64,000 nt of DNA from Erythrobacter tepidarius (GTDB lineage Bacteria > Pseudomonadota > Alphaproteobacteria > Sphingomonadales > Sphingomonadaceae): positions 62,001 to 126,000 of the forward strand of contig NZ_MUYJ01000008.1 of assembly GCF_002155695.1 (NCBI RefSeq), in the 5' to 3' direction. Numbering within the stretch: position 1 is the first letter of the stretch; the number at the start of each line of letters is the position of its first letter. Made by a program: the position numbers and the translations under genes. Positions 44,035-52,569 of this stretch are shown piece after piece. Below the pieces are notes generated by a model. It did not search any database. It had not been told where the DNA came from and worked only from the letters and a program-made list of their open reading frames with translations.

Positions 44035-45500
44035 TCGGTCGCGGTGATGGTTTCGAGCAGATTGGCCCTGAGCGCAAGGGCCTCGGCGAGCGGCACCCCG
44101 GCGATCGCGAAGCTGCCGCCCGCCAGCCCGAGATGCACCGTGGCATAGCCGCGCCGCCGCGCCACCGGCCCTTGCGCGATCTCGACCGAATGGAGCTTGC
44201 GCCGTGTCGCGATCCGGCTGGTGGGTGACAGGAACCCGCTGCTGGCGATGATCTGCGTTTCGCCGAGCGCAAAGCGGCGGAACTCCCACGCGTAGAGATT
44301 GGCGGCGACTGTCACCAACGCCGCGCCGAGCGGGATCAGGAACAGGCCGGGCGGGGCGAAGATCGCGACCGGAATCGCCGCCAGCACGAAGGGGGCCGAA
44401 CCGAGCACGGCCTTGTCGGTGCGCTGCCGCTTGCTGGCGCGGTGCCAGACGGTGCCCGCGTCGGGCAGGCAGAAACCCGCCGCAGCGACGATCGGGGCGA
44501 GTTCCTCCATCTTCGCAAAGGGCGCAACCACGTGGCTTTCGCTCTCGCTGTCCTGCGCCAGGCTGACAAAGCTGAGGCTGTGCCAGCCGAAGCGGTAGCG
44601 CAGCGGGCCCGTGCCGATCACCAGCCCCTGCACCCGGTGCGCGGGAATCACCACATCGGTGCGGGTCAGCAGCCCGCGCCGGCGCCGGAACCCGCGCGCC
44701 GAAAGGGTCAGCGTGAAGCCCCAGTCGCGCAAGCCGGTGCGCGCCACACCCGTGACAAAGCCGATCACGATCAGCCCGACCAGCCCGGCCAGCGCGCCGA
44801 TCGCCTGCGCATAGGGGCCGAGCGCGGCGATCGTGCTGCCTTGCTGCTTGAGCCAGCGGTACCAGAAATCGGCATTCCACACGTCGATGTCGGTGATATT
44901 GTCGACATATTGCAGCGCCCCGCCGAGCACCGCGAAGACCGCAAGCGAGAATTCGAACAGGCCGAAGGTGACGAGCCGCGCCGGGCCCATCGTGAACAGC
45001 ACCTCGTCTTCGCCACCTGCCGGGACGGCGCCAGCCGGGGTCCGCGCCGCCGGCTGTTCGTCATGCCGCTCGCGCACCAGCCGGCGCAGCCGCTCGCCCT
45101 CGCTGGCAGCGAGGTATTGCAGGACAAGATCATCCCCCCCGCCCGCCCCGGTCTCGAACTTCACCGTCACCAGCCCCAGCAGGCGCGGCAGGGGCCTGGC
45201 TTCGAGGCTGACGTCCTCGATCCGCTCGAACGGCACCGAGCGGGCCGAGCGGCTGAACAGCCCGCTCTCCACCCGGATGTCGGTCTCGCCGATGGTGTAG
45301 GTCAGCCGCCGCCAGCCAAGCCAGCTGGCCGCGGTGCCGATCACCGCCGCCGCAATGCCCACGCCCAGCGCCATCCCTATGCGGTCACCGCCCCCGATCC
45401 CCGAAAAGGCGATCGCGATCGCCGGGATGATGGCGCTGCGGATGCTGCCGAGCGCACCGAGGACCACGCCGAGCAGGGCGGTGCGGCGGGTGTCGCTCAC
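43947..45500 (-). CDS. YdbT-like PH-domain membrane protein
   Basis: A 517-residue protein of the bacterial PH (bPH2) YdbT type with repeated PH-like modules between hydrophobic helices. ETDIRVESGLFSRSARSVPFERIEDV and the later TRTDVVIPAHRVQGLVI are the recurring bPH2 motif, with a third copy around LSPTSRIATRRKLHSVEI. About six membrane segments are seen. The GTG at 45500, 10 bases after the YdbS-like stop, is chosen; codons up to 45602 would overlap that gene. The last 16 or so residues past YSRLDGAPP look like unselected read-through and overlap the acetyltransferase gene. The function is not established. Confidence 0.8.
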   Translation of the reverse strand: MSDTRRTALLGVVLGALGSIRSAIIPAIAIAFSGIGGGDRIGMALGVGIAAAVIGTAASWLGWRRLTYTIGETDIRVESGLFSRSARSVPFERIEDVSLEARPLPRLLGLVTVKFETGAGGGDDLVLQYLAASEGERLRRLVRERHDEQPAARTPAGAVPAGGEDEVLFTMGPARLVTFGLFEFSLAVFAVLGGALQYVDNITDIDVWNADFWYRWLKQQGSTIAALGPYAQAIGALAGLVGLIVIGFVTGVARTGLRDWGFTLTLSARGFRRRRGLLTRTDVVIPAHRVQGLVIGTGPLRYRFGWHSLSFVSLAQDSESESHVVAPFAKMEELAPIVAAAGFCLPDAGTVWHRASKRQRTDKAVLGSAPFVLAAIPVAIFAPPGLFLIPLGAALVTVAANLYAWEFRRFALGETQIIASSGFLSPTSRIATRRKLHSVEIAQGPVARRRGYATVHLGLAGGSFAIAGVPLAEALALRANLLETITATDYSRLDGAPPPARARSEAQSGFSANLAAT

Positions 45501-45510
45501 GGCCAATGGC

Positions 45511-46029
45511 TCACTGGGTTTCGCGGCGGATATGGGCACGGATCGCCTCGCGCATCTCGCGCGCCAGTTCCTCGCCGAGGCCGGGCAGCGAGACAGAGGC
45601 ATTGTGATTCCCGGCAGTGTGCAGGGTCAGCGTGGCGATGCCGAAGAAGCGTTCGATCGGGCCTTGATCCACATCGATATGCTGCACCCGCCCGAAGGGA
45701 ACGACCGTGTCGGAACGGAACAGCAGCCCGCGCACCACCCGCAGCCGGTCAGCCGCAATCTGGTACCCGCGCGCGTTGTAGCGGCGGGTGGGCACGCGGA
45801 TGATGCAGGCCAGCGCGATCACCAGGACCGGCCCGGCGATGAGGCCGGTCGGGAACAGGCCCTCGCCCTGCAAGAGGCTCTCCAGCACCAGCGCCCCGAA
45901 GAGCAAGGGGATTGCGGCCAGCGTGGTGCGCACCCGCAGGGCGTGGGCATAGTTGGGGTGAAGACGGGTCAGCGCGCCATCGTCATCACTGGGCGCGGCA
46001 GACGGGTTGATTGCGGGGGCGAGATCCAT
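45511..46029 (-). CDS. YdbS-like PH-domain membrane protein
   Basis: A 172-residue bacterial PH-domain (bPH2) protein with two N-terminal membrane helices (about 33-50 and 60-77) and one PH module containing RLRVVRGLLFRSDTVVPFGRVQHIDV. It is the usual YdbS partner of the YdbT-like gene that follows after 10 bases. In other bacteria such pairs are linked to resistance to antimicrobial peptides or envelope stress, but the molecular role is unknown. Confidence 0.85.
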   Translation of the reverse strand: MDLAPAINPSAAPSDDDGALTRLHPNYAHALRVRTTLAAIPLLFGALVLESLLQGEGLFPTGLIAGPVLVIALACIIRVPTRRYNARGYQIAADRLRVVRGLLFRSDTVVPFGRVQHIDVDQGPIERFFGIATLTLHTAGNHNASVSLPGLGEELAREMREAIRAHIRRETQ

Positions 46030-46079
46030 GGTGCCTTACTGGCGCAATACACTGCTGGCGCGCAAGGCTTTTCGTGCGG

Positions 46080-47249
46080 CTAGCGGCGCTGATCGAACCT
46101 CCGGCCCACCAGCGCGGCGGCGATGTTGGTCTTCTGCACGTCGATGCTGCCGCCCGCGATCCCCCAGGCATAGGCATCGCGCAAGCGCTGCTCCATGCCG
46201 TAGTCCTTGTGATAGCCATAGCCGCCCATCACCTGCATCCCCATCGCCGCGACCTCGCGCACGATCTCGTTGGCGAAGCACTTGGCGAGCGAGCTTTCAT
46301 AGACCGTCGGCAGGCCATCGGGCTGCGCAGCGGCGTTGGCGGCGGCGCGGTGGATGAGGAGGCGCGCGGCCTCGACCTTCATCGCCATCTCGGCGATCTT
46401 CAGTTGCACCGCTTGGAATTCGATGATCGGCTTGCCGAAGGCGACACGCTCCTGAACATATGCGGTCGCCGCTTCCAGCGCCGCCGCCGCCACCCCGAGG
46501 CTCTGGGTCGCATTGCCGCAGCGCTCCAGCCCGAAGGCGCTCATCAGCTTGGCAAAGCCACCCGCGCCGATGATCACGTTCTCGGCCGGAACGCGCACAT
46601 CCTCGATCGCGAAGTCGGCCGTGGCGATGCCGCGGAAGCCCATCAGCTGCTCGCGCTTGCCGAACTGCATCCCCGGCGCGTCCCGCTCCAGCAGGATCGC
46701 GCCGATGCCCTTGGCCCCCGGCTCGTCGGTGAAGCGGCAATAGGTCACGTAGTAGTCCGAATGGCCCCCGCCGCTGGTCCAGCGCTTGTAGCCGTTGACG
46801 ACATAGGCGTTGCCATCGCGCACCGCGCGGGTCTTGAGATCGGTCAGCGCGGTGCCGGCGTCAGGCTCGGACATCGACACCGCGACGATCTTCTCCCCGC
46901 GGATGACTTGCGGCAGGATGCGGGCCTTCATCTCCGGCGAGCCGAAGCGTTCGATGGTGCGCACCGGCCCGGCCAGCGCCTCGAACACCGGGAAGGCGAC
47001 CGCGTTGGAGATCTTGGCAAACTCCTCGAGCACGATCAGCGCCTCGAGATGCCCCAGACCGAGCCCGCCATACTCCACCGGCAGGTTGACCCCGAGAAAA
47101 CCCATCTCGCCATAGGTGCGCAGCATGTCGTGCGGGACGGGATAGTCCTTGGCCTCCATGTCGCGGGCCAGCGCGGGGAGTTCCTTCTGCGCGAACCTGC
47201 GCGCTGTTTCCTGCAGCTCGCGCTGCGCCTCGGTCAGGTTGAAGTCCAT
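46080..47249 (-). CDS. acyl-CoA dehydrogenase family protein
   Basis: A 389-residue FAD enzyme that introduces an alpha-beta double bond into an acyl-CoA. Signatures are present: AVSMSEPDAGTALTDLKT near 122-139, YVVNGYKRWTSGG near 149-161, and QVMGGYGYHKDYGMEQRLRDA near 338-358. The usual catalytic glutamate lies in the latter region (YGMEQ). Its position beside GST, SDR and Rieske genes points to catabolism of a CoA-linked side chain or ring product. Divergent from the GST gene across 111 bases. Confidence 0.93.
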   Translation of the reverse strand: MDFNLTEAQRELQETARRFAQKELPALARDMEAKDYPVPHDMLRTYGEMGFLGVNLPVEYGGLGLGHLEALIVLEEFAKISNAVAFPVFEALAGPVRTIERFGSPEMKARILPQVIRGEKIVAVSMSEPDAGTALTDLKTRAVRDGNAYVVNGYKRWTSGGGHSDYYVTYCRFTDEPGAKGIGAILLERDAPGMQFGKREQLMGFRGIATADFAIEDVRVPAENVIIGAGGFAKLMSAFGLERCGNATQSLGVAAAALEAATAYVQERVAFGKPIIEFQAVQLKIAEMAMKVEAARLLIHRAAANAAAQPDGLPTVYESSLAKCFANEIVREVAAMGMQVMGGYGYHKDYGMEQRLRDAYAWGIAGGSIDVQKTNIAAALVGRRFDQRR

Positions 47250-47360
47250 GGCCGTCTCATTCCCTCCTCTAGCGGTGCACGTCCCCTAGCGCATTTGCGA
47301 GGCGGGCGCGCAAGTGCGTGCCGACTAAGCTAGCAAAAACGCATATCGGGAGAGCAACAG

Positions 47361-48008
47361 ATGACCATCCTCCATTCCAGCCTCGGCCCCAACCCGCGCC
47401 TCGTGCGGATGTTCATGATCGAGAAGGGGCTTGAGGAAGGCAAGGATTTCACCCGCGTGCATTACGATATCATCGCCGGCCAGAACCGGCAGGATGCCGC
47501 CTACATGCGCAAGAACCCGCAGGGCACCACGCCGATGCTGGAGCTGGACGACGGCACCTGCCTCACCGAAAGCTGGCCGATCTGCGAATTCATCGAGGAA
47601 CTGCACCCGCAGCCCAACCTGTTCGGCGAAACGCCCGTGGAGCGCGCCATGGTGCGCAAATGGGCGCGGCTGTTCGACCAGGAAGTGGTGGTGCCGATGA
47701 CGATGGGCTTCCGCGCCGGGGCTGGCCGGGCGATGTTCGCGCCGCGCATGAGCGTCGTCTCGCCTGAAGCCGGGGCGGAGCTTTCGGCGCTGGCGGACGA
47801 GAAGTGGCGGATGTTCGACAGCTGCCTCGGCGCCAGCAACCACATCGCCTTGGGCCGCTTCACCTTTGCCGATCTCCTCATCTTCGCCTTTGCCAATTTC
47901 GGCTTCACCATTGGCTGGAAGCTGCCGGAGGGCACCGACAACCTCGCGCGCTTCATCGACACCCACAACCAGCGCGCCTGCGCTGCGATCTGGCAGCAGG
48001 CCGAGTAA
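47361..48008 (+). CDS. glutathione S-transferase
   Basis: A 215-residue GST with a thioredoxin-like N-terminal domain (about 1-80) and a helical C-terminal domain. SSLGPNPRLVRMF near 6-18 holds the glutathione-activating Ser/Tyr region and LTESWPICEFIEE near 68-80 is the conserved glutathione-binding segment (ES-x-x-I). Its stop overlaps the start of the next SDR by one base (TAATG). A role in glutathione-dependent cleavage or detoxification of a catabolic intermediate is inferred from neighbours. Confidence 0.9.
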   Translation: MTILHSSLGPNPRLVRMFMIEKGLEEGKDFTRVHYDIIAGQNRQDAAYMRKNPQGTTPMLELDDGTCLTESWPICEFIEELHPQPNLFGETPVERAMVRKWARLFDQEVVVPMTMGFRAGAGRAMFAPRMSVVSPEAGAELSALADEKWRMFDSCLGASNHIALGRFTFADLLIFAFANFGFTIGWKLPEGTDNLARFIDTHNQRACAAIWQQAE

Positions 48009-48787
48009 TGCCCGACCTCGCCGGCAAGGTCGCGATCGTCACCGGCTGCGCGAGCGGGATCGGCGCGGCAACCGTGCGGCGGTTCATCGCCGATGGCGCG
48101 CAGGTGCTCGGCACCGACCTCGACGCCGAACGCGGTGCAGCGCTGTGCGCCGAGGCGGGCGCGCGCTTCGCGCTGCAGGACGTGGCCGACCGCGCGCTCT
48201 GGCCGCAGATCGTTGCCGAGACAGTTGCGGCCTTCGGGCGGCTCGATATTCTCGTCAACAACGCCGGGATGGTCTCGGGCGCGGGGATCGGCGAGCTTGA
48301 CGACGAAGCGATGTTCGCCGCTTGGGACAAGGTGCTCGCCGTCAACCTAACCGGGACGATGGCGGGGTGCCGTGCGGGCATTGCCGCGATGCGGGCGAAC
48401 CCAGGCGGCCCCAAAGGCGCGATCATCAATATCGCTTCCACCACCGCGATCATGCCCCTGCCGACCGATGTCGGCTATTCCGCCAGCAAGGCAGCGGTGG
48501 TCGCGCTAACGAAGTCGGTTGCGACATGGTGTGCGCAAGCCGGTCTGAACATCCGCTGCAACACCGTGATCCCCGGCGCGACCATGACCGGCATTCTCGC
48601 CGCGGCCGAGGAACAGACCCCGGGCCTAATTGCGGCGGTGGCCAGGACCTCGCCCCTGAACCGCCTCGCCGATCCGGCCGAAACCGCGGCGGCGATCGCC
48701 TTCCTTGCCAGCGATGAATGCCCCTTCATGACGGGGGCAGAGATGCTGGTCGACGGGGCGATGACGGCGATTCACCCGGGGTTCTGA
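48008..48787 (+). CDS. short-chain dehydrogenase/reductase (SDR)
   Basis: A 259-residue classical SDR with TGCASGIG (12-19) for cofactor binding, NNAG (90-93), a catalytic Ser near residue 140 in IASTTAI and YSASK at about 157-161. The ATG is one base overlapping the GST stop. Its substrate is probably a hydroxyl or keto group of the pathway intermediate. Its 3' end overlaps the convergent MFS gene by 16 bases. Confidence 0.93.
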   Translation: MPDLAGKVAIVTGCASGIGAATVRRFIADGAQVLGTDLDAERGAALCAEAGARFALQDVADRALWPQIVAETVAAFGRLDILVNNAGMVSGAGIGELDDEAMFAAWDKVLAVNLTGTMAGCRAGIAAMRANPGGPKGAIINIASTTAIMPLPTDVGYSASKAAVVALTKSVATWCAQAGLNIRCNTVIPGATMTGILAAAEEQTPGLIAAVARTSPLNRLADPAETAAAIAFLASDECPFMTGAEMLVDGAMTAIHPGF

Positions 48788-50190
48788 GTTCGCCCTGGAT
48801 CGCCAGCAGATCCGGGGTCATGTTCCCGCATCTTTTCCAGATAGCCGCTCGGCCCCATCTGCGCCGCGGTCCAGACGAAGATCGCGAGACTTGCAAGGCC
48901 CGAGACGAGGCACACGCCGAACACCGCCACAGCCAGCGCGCTGGCGCCCTGCGTCGGGGTCAGCGCATCGCTCAGCGCGCCGATCACCCCGAGGCCGAGC
49001 GTCTGGCCGACGAGATTGTTGAAGAACAGCGCGATGGCGACGGCGAAGCCCCGGCTCGCCGGCTCGACCGCGGCCTGGATGCCCGACAGGATCCCCGCCT
49101 GGCTGGCGACATAGATCGCATAGGCCAGGCCAAACCAGCCGAGAAAGCCCGCGAAGCTGCCCGAGCTCAGGCTCAGCGCCAGCGGCACGACACAGCCGAG
49201 GCTGACAAGCCCGGGCAGCCACGCCCGCCAGCGCTCGTCGCGCAGGGTCAGCCAGTGGGTCATATAGCCGCCGAGGATCGGCCCCGGGATGCCCCCGAGA
49301 AAGAAGGTGAAGCCGAGATAGAGCCCGACATCCCCCGTCGAGACCGGGAAGGCACGCAGCATCACCGCCGCCATCCAGAAGGCAAGGCCGTAGCCGATCA
49401 TGATCTGCACCGCCCAGCCCAGCGCCAACCCCATGAACACGCGGTTGGCGACGAGGCTGCGGATCGTCTGCCCCAGCGGCAGCTGCGCCATGTCGGTGCC
49501 CGCCGGGGCAAAGCGCCCGCGTGGCGGCTCGCGCACGGTGAGATAGATCACCCCCGCCAGCACCAGCCCCGGCAGGCCCATCAGCACGAAAGCCCGACGC
49601 CAGTCGAAGATTTCGGCTAGCTGCCCGCCGATGATCAGGCCGCCCGCCGTCCCCATGCTCGCCCCGATGGTGAGGTAGCCCATCGCCTTGGCCAGTTCGG
49701 CGCGGGCGAAAAAGTCGGCGACGAGGCTTTGCGAGGAGGGGCCGGAACACCCCTCGCCCACGCCGACACCGGTGCGTGCGAGGAACAGCGTCCAGAATCC
49801 GGTCGCCAGCCCGCAGGCCGCGGTCATCAGGCTCCAGAACCCGATCGCTGCGGCGACAATGTTCTTGCGGGTGGCGCGATCCGCCAGCCGCGCGGCGGGA
49901 AAGCCGGCCAGCACATAGACAAGGCTGAAGGCCAGCCCGCCGAGCAGGCCGAGTTCGAAGTCCGACAGGGTGAATTCGGCCTTGATGTCCTCGACAAGGA
50001 TTCCGAACACCAGCCGGTCGGCGACGCTGAACGCGCTTGTCAGCGTCAGCAGCGCCAGCACATACCATCTGTAGACGCCCGGCTGATCGCCGGGCTGCGG
50101 CCATCTATAGAGGCGCGGCTGATCGCCGGGCTGCGGCCAGCGGTGGGCGCTGGGCCGGTTCTCAGTGGTGCGGTCTGGCGTAAAGGCCAT
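48772..50190 (-). CDS. Spinster-like MFS transporter
   Basis: A 472-residue major facilitator with twelve membrane helices, resembling bacterial Spinster-type transporters common in sphingomonad catabolic clusters. The MFS loop motif is visible as GFPAARLADRATRKNIVAAA (helix 2-3 loop), followed by GVGEGCSGPSSQSLVADFF near 130-148. The first 40 residues precede helix 1 and contain a 12-residue tandem repeat (RWPQPGDQP-x-x-Y twice). It overlaps the upstream SDR gene by 29 bases. It probably takes up or exports the pathway substrate. Confidence 0.88.
   Translation of the reverse strand: MAFTPDRTTENRPSAHRWPQPGDQPRLYRWPQPGDQPGVYRWYVLALLTLTSAFSVADRLVFGILVEDIKAEFTLSDFELGLLGGLAFSLVYVLAGFPAARLADRATRKNIVAAAIGFWSLMTAACGLATGFWTLFLARTGVGVGEGCSGPSSQSLVADFFARAELAKAMGYLTIGASMGTAGGLIIGGQLAEIFDWRRAFVLMGLPGLVLAGVIYLTVREPPRGRFAPAGTDMAQLPLGQTIRSLVANRVFMGLALGWAVQIMIGYGLAFWMAAVMLRAFPVSTGDVGLYLGFTFFLGGIPGPILGGYMTHWLTLRDERWRAWLPGLVSLGCVVPLALSLSSGSFAGFLGWFGLAYAIYVASQAGILSGIQAAVEPASRGFAVAIALFFNNLVGQTLGLGVIGALSDALTPTQGASALAVAVFGVCLVSGLASLAIFVWTAAQMGPSGYLEKMREHDPGSAGDPGRTQNPG
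50065..50136 (-). repeat. 36-base tandem duplication in MFS N-terminus
   Basis: Two adjacent 36-base units (50065-50100 and 50101-50136) differ at three positions and encode 12 residues each (RWPQPGDQPRLY, RWPQPGDQPGVY). The repeat is in frame and lies just ahead of the first membrane helix, so the protein stays intact. Confidence 0.85.
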
Positions 50191-50941
50191 TGTCCACCGG
50201 GATCGTCAGGCCGGTGAGGAAGCGTGCCTCGTCCGAGGCAAGGAACAGCACGCAGCCCGCGACATCGCGCGGGTGGCCCAGCGAATCGGCGGGCAGCGGA
50301 CCATCGGGGATCTCCATCGGAGCCTGCCCGGCGCGCCCCGAGACGCCCATCACCATCGGGGTCTCGATCCCCCCCGGCGCGAGCGCGTTGACGCGGATGC
50401 CATAGCCCTTGTCCTGGAAATCCACCGCAAGGCTGCGGGTCAAGCCGGCGATCCCGGCCTTGCTTGCGGCGTAGGCGGGAATGTTGCCATAGCCCATCAG
50501 CGCCGCGGTGGAGGCCATGTTGATGATCGAGGAACCGCCCCCGCCCACCTTGAGGTGACGGTGCTTCATCAGCGGCACGGCATATTTGCACCCGAGAAAG
50601 GTGCCGATAAGGTGGATGTCGAGATGCAGGCGGAAATGCGCGAGGCTGCACTCCTCGATGCTTTCGAAGATGACGTTGCCGGCATTGTTGACGAGGATAT
50701 CGAGCCCGCCGTGGCGTTCCTCGACCGCGCGCATCACCTCGATCCATTGCTCTTCGCTGGTGACGTCGAGCGCCATCGCATCACCGCCGATGGCATCGGC
50801 GACCTTGTGCGCCAGCTCCACCTCGCGGTCGGTGACGATCACCTTGGCGCCCTCGCGCGCCAAGGCCTCGCAATCGGCCTTGCCCAGCCCCATTGCTCCG
50901 CCCGTCACGAGCGCCACCTTGCCCGCTACCCTTCCCGCCAT
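50162..50941 (-). CDS. short-chain dehydrogenase/reductase (SDR)
   Basis: A 259-residue classical SDR with TGGAMGLG (13-20) for NAD(P), NNAG at about 85-88, NMASTAALMGYGNIPAYAASK near 142-162 holding the catalytic Ser, Tyr and Lys, and PGGIETPM near 190. It differs in detail from the SDR at 48008, so the pathway has two dehydrogenase steps. It is divergent from the first Rieske oxygenase gene across 125 bases and leads the MFS gene. Confidence 0.93.
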   Translation of the reverse strand: MAGRVAGKVALVTGGAMGLGKADCEALAREGAKVIVTDREVELAHKVADAIGGDAMALDVTSEEQWIEVMRAVEERHGGLDILVNNAGNVIFESIEECSLAHFRLHLDIHLIGTFLGCKYAVPLMKHRHLKVGGGGSSIINMASTAALMGYGNIPAYAASKAGIAGLTRSLAVDFQDKGYGIRVNALAPGGIETPMVMGVSGRAGQAPMEIPDGPLPADSLGHPRDVAGCVLFLASDEARFLTGLTIPVDNGLYARPHH

Positions 50942-51066
50942 TGCACTCTCCCAGGCTTTTTCTTGGGGCCAGCCTATCGGGCAGGCGGGTCGGTGCTACT
51001 GTCGAAAGCGCGAGGGCGCACACCGGGCACGACGATGTATTCTCCCGGCCCGGGAGCGAGGCAAGA

Positions 51067-52380
51067 ATGATGGAAGCAGCCGAAGTCGCGCGGTTGAAGG
51101 CGCTAATGGAATGGGAAGGCACCCGCACCGCCCCGCCCGATGGGTTCCCCACGCTGCCCGACATGCCCGCCGGGCGCTACACCAGCCCCGAATACTTCGC
51201 GCTCGAAATGGCGCACGTGTTCCGCAAGAGCTGGCTGTTCGCCGGGCACATGGACGAGATTCCCGAGCCGGGGTGCTACATGCGCTGGCACAATGCCGGC
51301 GATCCGATCGTCATCGTCCACGGCATGGACGGGGTGGTGCGCGCCTTCCACAACACCTGCCGCCACCGCGGTGCGCCGGTGGTGACCGCGGATCGCGGCA
51401 AGTCTGCGCGCCTGATGTGCGGCTATCACAACTGGACCTACAAGACCGACGGGAGCCTCGTCGGCGTGCCCGAGCGGCGCGATTTTCCGGCCGATTTCGA
51501 TTTCTCGTGCCGCGGCCTCTTGCCGGTGCGCTGCGAGCTGTTCGGCAAGGTCATCTTCGTCAATTTCGACATGGAGGCGATGCCGCTGATCGCGTGGCTC
51601 GGCCCGCTGGCGCGCGAGTGGGAGGAATTCGCCTTCGACCGGATCAAGTTGGCGGCCCGGCATTGCTTCGATCTCAAGTGCAACTGGAAGATCGCGATGG
51701 AGGCCAACATGGAGGTCTACCATGTGCCCTTCATCCACCCCGAGACCGTTGCCCCGCTGGTGGATTCGACCCGTAACTACAACACTTTCTATCCCAATGG
51801 CCACGCCCGGATGCTCGCCCCGCCGCCGCGCCATACCAACCGCGAACACGTGCGCGCGATCGACAGTCCGCCGGGCTGGCAGCAGATCGAAACCGTGGGC
51901 GAGCTGGGCCGCACCTGCACCCAGAGCTACACCCTGTTCCCCAACTGGGTCAGCCCCTTGAGCAACTATTTCGTGCCGCCACTGCTGTTCTGGCCGACAT
52001 CCTTGAACACCACCCGGCTCGAACTGGTGACGATGGCGCTCGACTGGGGCGATGAACCCGCGCCCGACCTGTGGACCCTCCCCGACGCGAGCCAGCCCAA
52101 TGGTCGGCAGATGAGCCCGATCATCCTTGAGGACACCCAGTTCGGTGAGGCGATCCAGAAATCGGTCGAAGGCTCGGCCTTCCGCTCGGTCCCGCTGTCC
52201 TATCAGGAAGCGCGGATCTACGCCTTCCACCAGAGCCTCGATCGAATGATCGGGATCGCCAGGGTGCCCGAAGATCTCAGGGTCGAACAGGTGATCGGCC
52301 CGGAATGGGTGTGGCCCAACGATCCGCGCATCGGACAGATGGAACGCGCGCAGGCGGCCGCCCGCCAGGCAGCGGAGTGA
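51067..52380 (+). CDS. Rieske non-haem iron oxygenase, alpha subunit (first)
   Basis: A 437-residue ring-hydroxylating oxygenase alpha subunit. The Rieske 2Fe-2S ligands are C98, H100, C118 and H121 (CRHRGAP and MCGYHNW) and the mononuclear iron histidines are H219 and H224 (EVYHVPFIHP). No beta subunit, ferredoxin or reductase gene lies next to it, so electron supply must come from elsewhere. ATG 51067 with GAGG upstream is chosen. The substrate is unknown; demethylase, dioxygenase or steroid/terpenoid hydroxylase activity are all possible. Confidence 0.92.
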   Translation: MMEAAEVARLKALMEWEGTRTAPPDGFPTLPDMPAGRYTSPEYFALEMAHVFRKSWLFAGHMDEIPEPGCYMRWHNAGDPIVIVHGMDGVVRAFHNTCRHRGAPVVTADRGKSARLMCGYHNWTYKTDGSLVGVPERRDFPADFDFSCRGLLPVRCELFGKVIFVNFDMEAMPLIAWLGPLAREWEEFAFDRIKLAARHCFDLKCNWKIAMEANMEVYHVPFIHPETVAPLVDSTRNYNTFYPNGHARMLAPPPRHTNREHVRAIDSPPGWQQIETVGELGRTCTQSYTLFPNWVSPLSNYFVPPLLFWPTSLNTTRLELVTMALDWGDEPAPDLWTLPDASQPNGRQMSPIILEDTQFGEAIQKSVEGSAFRSVPLSYQEARIYAFHQSLDRMIGIARVPEDLRVEQVIGPEWVWPNDPRIGQMERAQAAARQAAE

Positions 52381-52408
52381 CGCTACGGAATGGCGCTTTC
52401 ACGGGCGG

Positions 52409-52480
52409 ATGTTGCGTATTTGTCGCACTTTGCCGCCGGCACTATCGCTTTTGCTGATAGCGTGATTGCGGGCGCAACAT
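52409..52480. promoter_or_regulatory. inverted repeat upstream of TonB-dependent receptor
   Basis: ATGTTGCG at 52409-52416 and CGCAACAT at 52473-52480 form a perfect 8-bp inverted repeat about 56 bases apart, with a second inner pair CTATC/GATAG at 52442-52460. It lies about 90-160 bases before the receptor ATG and could be an operator for a looping or dimeric regulator. This is a weak signal, noted as a candidate. Confidence 0.3.
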
Positions 52481-52569
52481 ACACCTGCACAGCGTTCCGA
52501 TAGGCGCGGGCAAACGCGTCACGGCATTGGGGAATCAGGGCCGGCGAGGCCCGCAGGGGAGAGAGAGCG

